Source: Melieria omissa (lineage: Eukaryota; Arthropoda; Insecta; Diptera; Ulidiidae). From it: 64,000 nucleotides of DNA. Made by a program: the position numbers and the translations under genes. Position 1 is the stretch's first letter. Each line of letters begins with the position of its first letter. The DNA is taken from contig OZ020269.1 in the NCBI GenBank assembly GCA_963971225.1, forward strand, positions 15,064,421-15,128,420, in the 5' to 3' direction. The notes beneath the pieces were generated by a model that searched no databases, was not told the origin of the DNA, and saw only the letters and a list, made by a program, of their open reading frames with translations. Of the stretch, positions 1-10,800 are shown in pieces.

Positions 1-1530
1 TATATATCTTCCTATCTACCTATGTATCATCCACCGCTCTATCCAGCTGTCTATCCATCCACCGCTCTATCCAGCTATATATCCATCCACCGCTCTATCC
101 AGCTATCTATCCATCCATCCACCGCTCTATCCAGCTATCTATCCATCAACCGATGTATCCAGCTATCTATCCATCGACCGCTGTATCCGGCTATCTATCC
201 ATCAACCAACCGAATTTCTATCCATCGACCGCTGTATCCAGCTATCCATCCATCAACCGCTCTGTCCGGCTATCTATCCATCCACCGCTCTTTCCAGCTG
301 TCGATCCATGCATCGCTGTATCCATCAGCCAAAAATCCATACATCCACCGCTTTATCCGGCTATCTATCCCTCAACCGATCTATCCGGCTATCTATCCAT
401 CAACCGACCGACTGTCTATCCATCGACCGCTGTATACAGCTATCCATCCATCAACCGCTCTATCCGGCTATCTATCCATCCAGCGCTGTATCTAGCTGTT
501 GATCCATCCACCGCTCTATCCAGCTGTCTATCCATCCACCGCCCTATCCAGCTGTCGATCCATGCATCGCTGTATCCATCAGCCAGATATCCATCCATCC
601 ACCGCTTTATCCGGCTATCTATCCATCAACCGACCGACTGTCTATCCATCGACCGCTGTATCCGCTCTATCCAGCTGTCTATCCATCCAGCTATCTGTAT
701 ATCCACCGCTCTATCCAGCTGTCTATCCATCCAGCTATCTCTCCATCGACCGCTGTATCCAGCTGTCTATCCATCAACCGCTCTATCCAGCTGTCTACCC
801 ATCCACCTATCTATCCATCGACCGCTGTATCCAGCTGTCTATCCATGCATCGCTGTATCCATCAGCCAATATCCATCCATCCACCGCTTTATCCGGCTAT
901 CTATCCATCAACCGCTCTATCCGGTTATCTATCCATCAACCGACCGACTGTCTATCCATCGACCGCTGTATCCAGCTGTCTATCCATCCAGCTATCTATC
1001 CATCCACCGCTCTATCCAGCTGTCGATCCATGCATCGCTGTACCCATCAGCCAAATATTCATCCATCGACCGCTGTATCCAGCTGTCTATCCATCCACCG
1101 CTCTATCCAGCTGTCTATCCATCCACCGCTCTATCCAGCTGTCTATCTATCCACCGCTCTATCCAACTGTCGATCCATGCATCGCTGTATCCATCAGCCA
1201 AATATCCATCCATCCACCGCTTTATCCGGCTATCCATCCATCTACCGCTCTATCCGGCTATCTATCCATCAACCGACCGACTGTCTATCCATCGACCGCT
1301 GTATCCAGCTGTCGATCCATCCACCGCTCTATCCAGCTATCTATCCATCCACCGCTCTATCCAGCTGTCGATCCATCCACCGCTTTATCCGGCTATCCAT
1401 CCATCCACCGCTCTATCCGGCTATCTATCCATCAACCGACCGACTGTCTATCCATCGACCGCTGTATCCAGCTGTCTATCCATCCACCGCTCTATCCAAC
1501 TGTCCACCTATTCACCATCCATCTATTTGT
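1..1530. repeat. 28-bp minisatellite array
   Basis: The region is a tandem array of a unit of about 28 bp built from tatccatccaccgctc followed by tatccagctgtc, roughly 54 copies, truncated by the left window edge. Variant units carrying tgcatcgctgtatccatcag recur near 305, 560, 845, 1025 and 1170, so there is some higher-order structure. Because 28 is not a multiple of 3 and the unit lacks stops, frames stay open for hundreds of codons of Ser-Ile-His-Pro-Leu-Tyr text; this is a repeat artefact, not a gene. It probably lies in an intron of the Orai gene. Confidence 0.95.
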
Positions 1531-2492
1531 CATCGTAGGACTTGCGCATAGTTTTGGAAATGCTTCTGCTGCTAAAATATTTCTACCTGTCCCTCGGTCT
1601 TACGTTCTTTGCAAGTTCCCAATCGAGTTCCAAATTTATTAATGTAAATAATGAAAGACTTAACAATTCCAGGATTAGCTTTCCGCAGAATACGAAGCTT
1701 ATTGTAATGATTCTTCTTTCTGACTCTCACTCACTGCGCGCTCACGTTATTAGGAAACGTGATTTTTTAACTGACTAAAGCGAGCAACGTAGCACCGGCG
1801 AACGTGCGGCGTCATTCGAATATGTCAAATTTATTTATTTGGTGGACTTTATTCCGGCAACTGGCTGCATTAATCAAATTCTAGATTGCCAATATTTTGC
1901 GTTTTCTAATGTCAATTCAATCAAAATCTAAAGTAGTTGTCAACATTTTCGCATAGATACACCAACACTTTGTCGCATATAAATGCAAATATGCAACATA
2001 CAGTCGCTTCTTTCACCATTGAGACCTGCTGCCATTACAACTGAAAATACTAAGTTATATTTATGCACAACCGCGCATTCACTTTTATCTTCTGTCAAGT
2101 GCAATAACACAATTTCGCTAAAACGCCATCAATTCGACGATGGCTTCGACTGCACCTTTGCCAAACAGTCGCAGCAGCCGCGGCGACGTGCCCTGCTTTG
2201 TGCGTACGAGCCAAGCGCCAAATTAACAACAACACCAATAGCAGCTCTTCATACGAATTAATTCTGTTCATATGTGTAAAAATATTAATTGGGTTATATG
2301 GGGTATGTGCCGACATGTCGACTGCTTTGCTCAATTCCACCCGGCACATTACTCAATTGGCTTCAATTGGGCACACATTCGGCGCGCCTCTTCAAATGTG
2401 TTTTGTTTTTTAATTGTTTATGACTTTGGCTACTAATCTTTCGTACAAGTTTTAATGACTCGTTTTTGTTGTTTCGCCCGCACATCGTCTAG
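1531..2492. other. Non-coding stretch, probable olf186-F intron
   Basis: No supported gene. The sequence is AT-rich with only short chance ORFs. It ends in a pyrimidine-rich tract and an AG at 2491-2492 that serves as splice acceptor for the Orai terminal exon, so the stretch is best read as the 3' part of an intron. Confidence 0.6.
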
Positions 2493-3032
2493 GTGGCCAT
2501 GGTGGAGGTGCAACTGAATAACGACACCCAAGTGCCCGCCGGTATGCTGGTGGCATTCGCCATCTGCACCACGCTGCTCGTCGCCGTGCACATGCTCGCG
2601 CTGATGATCAGCACCTGCATCCTGCCCAACATCGAGACCGTCTGCAATCTGCACAGCATTTCGCTGGTGCACGAATCGCCGCACGAGCGCCTGCACTGGT
2701 ACATCGAGACGGCGTGGGCCTTCTCGACGCTGCTCGGGCTCATTCTCTTCCTGCTGGAGATTGCCATCCTGTGCTGGGTGAAGTTCTACGATCTAAGCCC
2801 GCCGGCTGCCTGGTCAGCGTGCATTGTGCTCATCCCGGTGCTGATCATTTTTCTCGCCTTCGCCATCCATTTCTACCGCTCGCTGGTGACGCACAAGTAC
2901 GAGGTGACCGTGTCGGGCATACGTGAACTGGAAATACTGAAGGAGCAGATGGAACAGGACCACCTGGACACGCAGCATCATCACAACCGCAACAACGGAC
3001 TCAACTACGGTGCCAGCGGCGACATTGTTTGA
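2493..3032 (+). CDS. olf186-F: Orai calcium channel, terminal coding exon
   Basis: Last coding exon of Orai, the pore subunit of the store-operated (CRAC) calcium channel in the plasma membrane, opened by the ER calcium sensor STIM. The exon follows an AG acceptor at 2491-2492 and reads VAMVEVQL at once, the end of pore helix TM1. The Glu at exon residue 5 corresponds to the selectivity-filter glutamate (E106 in human Orai1), so filter and downstream channel are in one exon. TM2 follows at about residues 16-42, TM3 starts at HWYIETAW, and TM4 includes LIPVLIIFLAFAIHFY. The C-terminal helix SGIRELEILKEQMEQ is the STIM-binding coiled coil. Stop codon 3030-3032. The N-terminus and most of TM1 lie upstream of the window. 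Identification is very secure because the family is highly conserved. Confidence 0.95.
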   Translation: MAMVEVQLNNDTQVPAGMLVAFAICTTLLVAVHMLALMISTCILPNIETVCNLHSISLVHESPHERLHWYIETAWAFSTLLGLILFLLEIAILCWVKFYDLSPPAAWSACIVLIPVLIIFLAFAIHFYRSLVTHKYEVTVSGIRELEILKEQMEQDHLDTQHHHNRNNGLNYGASGDIV

Positions 3033-4144
3033 GTCGCAGCGAACCGAATTTTTTGGTGGTTTTCGTAGGATTGTATGGGCTCTGGCTGCAACTTGTGCGT
3101 GCAGCGCGCGAGTCCGAGCATTAGCAATTAACATTTTCGTACGTCAATTTTGTACGCTGTAGAGCAAAGGAAAAGCTGAAAGACCGAATCTTATTTCTAT
3201 AATTACAATTACAATAGCAATGTGTGTAGATGATTTGTGGCTAAAATGAATCGAGTCGTCGTGTGTGCAATGGAATTCAAATGCAATTGTGATATTGTGA
3301 AATGCGTTTTATGATTGAATGTAAAATGCATTTTGGTAACTTGCTTAAGTTTACTTGAGAAACAATAATTTTCGCGTTTTATAAGTTGAAAACGAACAGA
3401 GCATAAGCATACTTATTAAATATATATTTAACGTTAACACAAGAAAGTATTTAGCTAGGTTTTGTTATAACGTCTAAGTATAATGTAGTCCATACTACAG
3501 GCCCAACTTTACATTACTGTAAACAAATTTACTATGCATTGGTTAAATTATTGAAACTTTTATGCGAAAATTTGAATATCATTGCCAAAATCAATTCTTT
3601 CAATTCGATGCTATTTAAGACACTATTTTGTTTGTATTTTAAAAGTGTCATTAAACATTAGACACTATTTTGTTTGTATTTTAGAAGTGTCATTAAACAT
3701 TTATGTTCAAAATTCTTGTACGACAGTAATTTTAGAAAATATGGTAAAATTAAAAAAAAAATTAAAATTCTACCATAGCTTTACTGGTTTAAGCGAAACG
3801 AAAAGAATCTATAAGAACATTTTAAAGGATTTTTATACTTTCCTTCGTTGTTGAAACACAAACTTTTGTATGAAAACTTGCTGTTAAAAGAATTGGCAAA
3901 CAATTAAAAAATATTCCATAGTATGGAAAAAACGATAAGTGGACAGTTGTTTTAAATTAAACAAAGATGATTGGCAGGCAGCACTGTCACAGTTTGTAAC
4001 AAATATTTGTTTTCAGTGCGAGGACACGTCGAAGTACTTACGAAGCACTTCCGTACCCATTGTCAGAACAATGTTTTAAATGGTATTTCTTTCATCCGAC
4101 AAATATCTTACCCCAGTTTTCTTTTTCTGGTTACTTACTTAACT
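3033..4144. other. olf186-F 3' UTR and intergenic DNA
   Basis: The 3' UTR of the Orai gene starts here. A plausible poly(A) signal is ATTAAA at 3415-3420, but nothing proves it is used. The rest is AT-rich DNA with no supported gene apart from the short duplication listed separately. Confidence 0.5.
3618..3701. repeat. Two-copy 42-bp tandem duplication
   Basis: A 42-bp unit starting agacactattttgtttg occurs twice head to tail with one difference (aaaagtgtc versus agaagtgtc). It looks like a recent slippage or unequal-exchange duplication. Confidence 0.85.
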
Positions 4145-4265
4145 GGCCATAACAACCCGTTAAGTTCCTCTCGGTAGTTGGGCTCACAGGTAAACTGTGA
4201 GTCCATGAAGGGGCCACAATAGACCTTTAGGTCTCAGTGCACTATCCCAACTAATAACAATAACC
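4145..4265 (+). mobile_element. Probable LINE 3' end, decayed
   Basis: The stretch reads ggtctcagtgcactat and then a short taacaataac tail. A similar gtgcactataacaacaac ending occurs near 50480. A conserved block followed by a simple CAA/TAA-rich tail is typical of the 3' ends of I-clade and related LINEs. Only the tail region is present, and the family is not identified. Confidence 0.35.
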
Positions 4266-4617
4266 CGTTAACGGGTTACGGCCTGCCGCAAAACTTCTCT
4301 CCAGGCGCCTCTGCTTTGCGCGCGCCTTCTCCAAGAGATACCAGGGCCTCTTCAACTTGGTCCTTCCACCGGAGACACGGCCGAACACCTTTTTCGCCGG
4401 AGCTTCGTCGTCCATGACCGAGTCAGCGTAGCCGCTGGATATCAATTCGCTGCGCTACGTCCATGTCCTTATACAGCTCGTTATTGGTTCGTATACGATA
4501 GTTGTCACCAACACGAACAGGGCCGAAGATTTTGCGAAATACATCCCTCTCGAACACTCCTTCCTCTCTTTCTGTTGCTTTTGAATTAAAAAAAGCCCCC
4601 TTCCCATTGCATATCAA
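4251..4617 (-). pseudogene. Fragment of non-LTR retrotransposon ORF2 C-terminus
   Basis: Two overlapping minus-strand frames carry the post-RT tail common in insect LINE ORF2 proteins. 4423-4617 reads FGPVRVGDNYRIRTNNELY and then DMDVAQRIDIQRLR; 4251-4445 continues in another frame with DDEAPAKKVFGRVSGGR. The frame break near 4430 and the missing RT and endonuclease domains make it a dead fragment. It starts beside the likely thr poly(A) signal, so it may lie just downstream of the thr transcript. The tail motif is known from many LINE proteins; the exact clade is not resolved. Confidence 0.6.
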
Positions 4618-4622
4618 GCATT

Positions 4623-4628
4623 TTTATT
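4623..4628 (-). terminator. Probable thr poly(A) signal
   Basis: TTTATT on the plus strand is AATAAA on the minus strand, 184 bases past the stop codon of the minus-strand gene ending at 4812. No better hexamer lies closer. Confidence 0.5.
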
Positions 4629-4811
4629 CAACTACTTCTGACTACAAAATGAATTGATACAAAAAGAAAACACAAGCAATAAAAGTTCCATAAAAATAAA
4701 TACAAAAAAAAAATAAAAGTATGTAGTTAGGGACAATGCCAACAAACACACACAAAAATAAACTAAAATGTAACATATTCAAACGAACAATTTTTCCAAA
4801 GAAGCTACGCC

Positions 4812-7800
4812 CTATGGCCTTCGACGTCTGTTGGCGGCACTGTTGACTGTAAGCGACGCCACTGGCGGCTGGACGTTTTCATCGTTTTGAACTTGAACTG
4901 GTGCTTTGCGCGCACGCGTGGTACGTGGTTTTGCTGCTGTGCTCTTCGGTGCATCTGGTTCGTCTTCCTTCTTCAGATTACCCTTTGCGGTCGGCACCTG
5001 TCCGGGCGACACCAGCCTCACGGCGGTCTCTTTGCGGATCAAAGTCAGTGTACGAATTTCCGTCTTGGTGCGCGTTCTCGTTGCCGTTGTCGTTGTCTTC
5101 TTTGTAATTTCAACCTCCATATTGGGTGCTAGTGTTGCTTTCGATTTTGTGTTTGTGACCTTTGTGGCAGACGTGGGATGTTCCTTACTCAACTCAGCCG
5201 CATCGGCATCTTTGCACTGCTTCGAGGCGGTAGTTTTCTTTCTGGTAGATCTGGTGTTGGTGCCTTTGGAGGTCTTCGTGCTGGCCGGTGTTACTAGATT
5301 GCTGCTGTTATCCTGTTCGCTGGATTTCTGGGTAACTGTTGGCGTGTTTATGATATCCGCGTTAATTTCCACAACAGGCGTACTGCCGCCTGATTCAACT
5401 GCAGTGTTTTTATCCAAACTACAATCGCTGGACGAGTGCATTGCGTGCATGCGGCCGACAGAATGCAGAATTTTTGGTCTGTGCGCCTTGCCACTGCTGG
5501 ACTTGTGTGTGCTGCACTGTATTTCCACATTGTTCGTAGGCGCAGGCTTCTTTTTGACTGTTTCAACCACAGTCTTTACTGTGTCCTCCTCATCGCTGTC
5601 GGACAGACAAATCACCTCAGTTTGCCGCGCCAGTGCACGATTTCCGCTGTTCTTTCCACCTACTGTAGCCAGCGGCTTCTTTACACTGCACACATCTTCG
5701 CGGGTCTTCGCTGATTTCGCGGCAACTGGAACAGTGACCTGCTCTTCCTCATCACTATCCACCAAATCAACTGACTGCACTGTCTGACATTGATTCAAGA
5801 ATACCTCCAGCTCCGATTCTGCCGGTGAGCTGTCGCTGGAACTGGTCGCTTTTTTGCGCACTTTTCTCGAACTCATATCGATGGTCATTGCTTTGTACTT
5901 GTGACGCCTCTCATCGGCTTCGCTGCTAAAAATTCTAAACGCCTGTTTGGTTTTCTTTTTGACGCCTCCACACTGCACCGCACTTGTCGCGACCACCTTT
6001 GCTGCCACCGCCAACCGACTTTCCTCTGGCGACTCGTTGAATGTCAGAGCGCGCCGCAACTGCAGCTGATCCGCCTGTTTTTTTTGAGCGCGCAACATTT
6101 CCAATTTTGTGGCGCGCAGCTGCAGCTGGAAATTTACGCGATAGACGCAGTCCACAGTGCCCTCCATTTGCTGACAGTCGTCGAGTGCGCTCTCCAGGCA
6201 CTGCATTGCCTTGTCGTATTTTTTGTGCCGACGCAGGTAGTTCACGTAGTGCTGCATGCTGAGCAACTTTATGTTTTGAAAAGTAATTTGCAGAAACTTA
6301 TCCTTTCGCCCACTCAGCCACTGCTGACACTGCTCGTAGAAGTCTTCCAGCTGCTCGTAGTTCTCGGCCAGAAAGTGTGAGCGCGCACTCAGGCAACCGG
6401 CAATGAAATAGTTCCACTGCAATACTTCGTACTGCTGAAGCGCGTCGTTTTTGTGGCATTGCAGAAATCGTTTGAGGCCATGTCCGGACGTCACCGAGCT
6501 CAGCTGCGTGCGATCCTGCGATGGAAACGAATTTGGATTCTTCAAATCGATTTATATACAAATTAATATTTTTGTTTTTGGTCACACAACACTAAAACTC
6601 GTAAACTAGACGGACGGATTGAGCTGAATCTCCCACGGAATATTCGCCTTGACTAAATCTCGGTGAAGCACATAGTGTGAATACGACCCAACAGGGGGGC
6701 GTGGCATCTCCAATTTAAATTTCAAAATTTTTAATATGGAATATCTTCGGAATTATAAGTCGGACAGTATTGAAATTTGGTGCAGGCCCATTGTTTAGGT
6801 GTGTCGTTTCAGTGGTCAAATGTCTTGAGCGTTCGACAAGGGGCGTGGCATTTTCCAAGCAATCCAAATTATTTGGAACTACAGGTTACACATCACTGAC
6901 ATTTGGTACAAATTTACGATTGAGTTTTGCCCTTCGATAAGGGGAATGGGGCGGGTGTTAGACGGTCAGGCACCGCCCATACAACTCAAATTTTTAATGT
7001 GGAATAGTTTCGGAATTAAGCATAAATCGGACAGTATTGAATTGTTGTAAACCGTGGTCCAATAGAATTGTCATTTTACTGGTAAAATTTCATGAGCGTT
7101 AGACAAGGGGCGTGGCACTTGTTTTGTGACTCAAATCTTCCGCCTAACTTTGGAACTGTAAGTCGCTCATTAATGAAACTGAGTCGAACCCTTGGACTGA
7201 AGGAATGGGTTGGACATTGCATAACAGGGGCGTGGCACCGCCCATACAACTCAAATCTCAATACACTGTTTGCACTGACTGACCGACTGATTCATCACAA
7301 AATGAAATGTTAACTGTAGCTACATTTAAGAAAATAAACTTTCGCTAAGACACGATTGTTTTTTTTAATTCGGGGTTTAAGCAAAACATGGGTCAAAGTG
7401 TTGTATGAAGCAACTTGATTTATTGAGCCCATTGACTGCTACTGATTAATAGATATAGATAACTAGTTATTTCCCGCGGCTTTGCTCATGGTGCCATCGT
7501 AAATACTTTTTTTCAAATATAGGGTTTTCCAACAAGAGGTGTTATTTTGAATAACACCCGGTATTTCAGTAGCTGTCACTTTTGAAGCTTTTATTCGTTG
7601 ACATTTGACAAGTAGAAACTACGCCATTACTAAAAGTGGAACGATACACGCTTCAACAACACATTGAAATTATTCAAATTCACTACAAAAATTGTGAAAA
7701 TCTTGCAGTCGAATTCCATCGAAAAATCATCTTGACTGATGAGGCCCATTTCCACCTCGGTGGCTACGTCAACAAGCAAAATTGTCGCATCTGGGGCTCG

Positions 7801-10800
7801 GAAAACCCAAGAATTATTGTTGAGAAGCCTCTCCATCCTAAACGTGTGACTGTTTGGTGCAGTTTATGGTCCGGCGGGGTCATTGGACCTTACTTTTTCG
7901 AAAATGAGGTTGGATCAACAGTTACGGTGAATGGATTGCGCTATCGAGAGATGATTAATGATTTTTTATGGTCGGAGTTGGATGGTATTGATCTGGACAA
8001 CGTTTACTTTCAACAAGACGGCGCTACGTGCCACACAAGCAACGAAACCATTGCTCTTTTACGGGAAAAGTTTCCGGACCGTGTTACCTCTGGAAGAGGT
8101 GATCACAATTGGCCACCGAGATCTTGTGATTTAACACCTTGCGACTTCTTTCTTTGGAGCCACGTGAAAGATAAGGTTTACACCAACAGCCCAGCGTCGA
8201 TTCAAGACCTCAAAGATAGAATTCGTGAGGCTATCGAGGACATAGGGCAGCCACTTTGCGATTTGGTTATGGAAAATTTCATGAAAAGGATATGGTGTCC
8301 TGTAAGCGTGGTCGTGGTGGCCATTTGGCTGATGTTGTTTTTCATTATTAACGGCATACCTTCCTCTTTATTATGAAATAAACATCCGATCATTTATATC
8401 AAAAAATGGCATTTTTCTTTGAATACCAAAATAACACCTCTTGTTGGAAAACCCTATATCTGATAATTCGGTAAGTATATACGCCCTTAATATTTGAGTT
8501 AGATTTTTCTTGTGCAATGTTTTCAAGCCGATGACTTGTCCAACCCCCAAAAATTTTCCCCTATAGAAAGACTCGACTCGACCGATCAAGCTGTGCGACC
8601 TACACTTCTTAAGATATGCCAATGATAACATTTTCTGTTGCGTGTGACACCCTCTTGTTGAACGCTCGTCACAATTTTCCTAAAAAGGGTGATATGTCCA
8701 TACTCCGTGAAATATCGAAACCAAATATAATCTATGACCTATTTCCTAAAAACAATAAGACGTTGTAGAAATTTCAAGAAGACTGGTTCAAGCACACATA
8801 CAGTGACAGGTGGGTATGATCAACCTCTCGTTTAAATACGACGAAGCCAATTTTAGTCACTATAATGTCAAGTAGCTGCGACCAATCTCATAAAGTCTAG
8901 AGTCACTCAAAGACTATGGTTGCTTGAATTAAACAAAAAAATCGTTTGATGTTTAAATAGCCTAAAGAAATATTAAAAGAAATATCCTCTGAAACATAGA
9001 ATCATTAATATTAATTTGCATACATGAACTGTCACTTTGTTTTCTAGTTAAGTGGACGCGAAAAGTGAGGTCGTCGAATCTATATAGTGAATATTTGCCG
9101 CAAAGACACGCTAAATCGTTTGACATCACATTGCCCTACAAAAGTATGCCATGGTTGAGTTTTGTTACTATAGTGCGCGTATGTACTATTACTAAGGGGT
9201 AGTCCATATAACGTTTGGAATTTGAACTACGCAAACAAATGTCATTCAATTTGTGTTCGTAATTTAGTTAAAAGTTTGACATTTACGAAATGGGACGCTA
9301 TACGCTTCAACAAAATTGGGAAATATTGAGAACTTACTTCCAAAGTAGAGAGTCTTCAACCCAAACTGTAAGAAATTAGAAAAAACCATCAAAAAAAAAG
9401 ATTGGCCTTCAACTCAGTTTGTGAATCAATTTGTGAAGCGAGCTAGTGAAACTGGATCGTTAATGGACCAAACAGCCCGTTCCCGTTCTCACGCAGTGCA
9501 CACAGCCGAAAGCATTGCTTTTCTAGCCGAAAATGTGCGTGATGAATCAACGTCAACTCGCCATCGCTCCCAGGAATTGAACATTTCTCGCACTTCTTTG
9601 ATGAGAATTTTACATAAAAATCTCGGTATGAGGGCTAACAAAATTCAATTGGTCCAAGAACTCATGACCATTCGGCACACAACAATCGAACTTTTGGGCA
9701 CCGTTTTCAAAAATCGAATAATCAGCCGAAATTCTGAACTCAATTGGCCGCCTCGGAGCTGCGATTTAAGTCCGTTGGACTTTTTTTGTGGGGAGCCGTA
9801 AAGGACAAGTGTTACGCTAACCATTCAGAGACGATTGAAGCTTTGAAACATGAAATCGAAGTTGCCATTCAGGAAATTCTACCCGGAACAATCGAAAAAG
9901 TACTTGAAAATTGGGTTGATCGAATGGCTGTAATGACTGTAAGGCCAGTCGTGGTAGACACATGAACGATATCGTTATTCATTCTTAAATAACAAAGTCC
10001 AAGCTTTGTAATAAAACAGGAATTTTCAAAAAATATTCATTAGTTTTTTTTATAACCGATTCAAATTCCAAATCTTAAATGGTCCACCCTGTATGTAGAT
10101 GTATACAGCATTTGTACTATTCCCACACAGACGAAATAATTTGGTACTTATTTCACCTAAATCGGTCAGTGGTTTCTGCCTGATTGTGGCTCAAAACAGC
10201 AACGTCACATTGTTTCTTTTATAAAAGTATAGAGTATAGATTACGTACAATTTTCACCGGCGATACGGGTACTTGAACAACTTTACGCATCATCTCCATG
10301 CCGGGATGCAGCGTTTCGAGTGTGGGTAACGGAGTCATGGTCGGCTTCTTAAGCGCTGCGGCCTCCTCGCTCAGCTGCCTCAAGTCTGCCAAACCCTTTA
10401 CGCCCATAATGCACTCAATCAACTTGACTTTAATCTGAAATCAAATGCGTATCCCATGTAAATTTGCCTGTGAGATTAACGTAGATACTGCGCACCTGAG
10501 CCTTATTCACGAATTCCATTTGTAAATTAACCCACGCCCACATACTCAGCAGCTGTATGATCCGCAACGCCGAGCCCGACTGTAGCAGAATATTGAAAAT
10601 GCCCGAAAAGTAGGCGTTCACAAAGTAATCGCACAATCGATTGGCCGCACACTCTGCCACCTCCTGCACCAGACTGAGCAACAGTATGGTGTAGGGCATG
10701 ACTTCACTGGCGGTGACCTTGAAGACTTCTGTACGAAAGCGCTCCAGCGTTTGTTCCACCTCGCGCAGCAGACACCTCTGCACGAGATCCGTATGCGCGT

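Larger units (their letters stand above)
6516..10248. other. Last thr intron, transposon-rich
   Basis: A 3.7-kb intron, against 55-69 bp for the other four introns of this gene. Donor gtacgt at 10248-10243 and acceptor tttccatcgcag ending at 6516 (minus strand). It holds degenerate repeats (6660-7270) and two decayed mariner elements. Between them, 8460-9190 shows nothing recognisable. The growth from a normal short fly intron is probably due to these insertions. Confidence 0.6.

Noticed and set aside
153..1538. 461-codon open frame (and three others) in the first 1.5 kb
   Set aside because: The frames are translations of a stop-free 28-bp tandem repeat in several registers; no start context, domain or splice signal.
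4906..5787. 293-codon plus-strand frame
   Set aside because: Antisense shadow of the low-complexity Ser/Thr/Lys-rich tail of thr.
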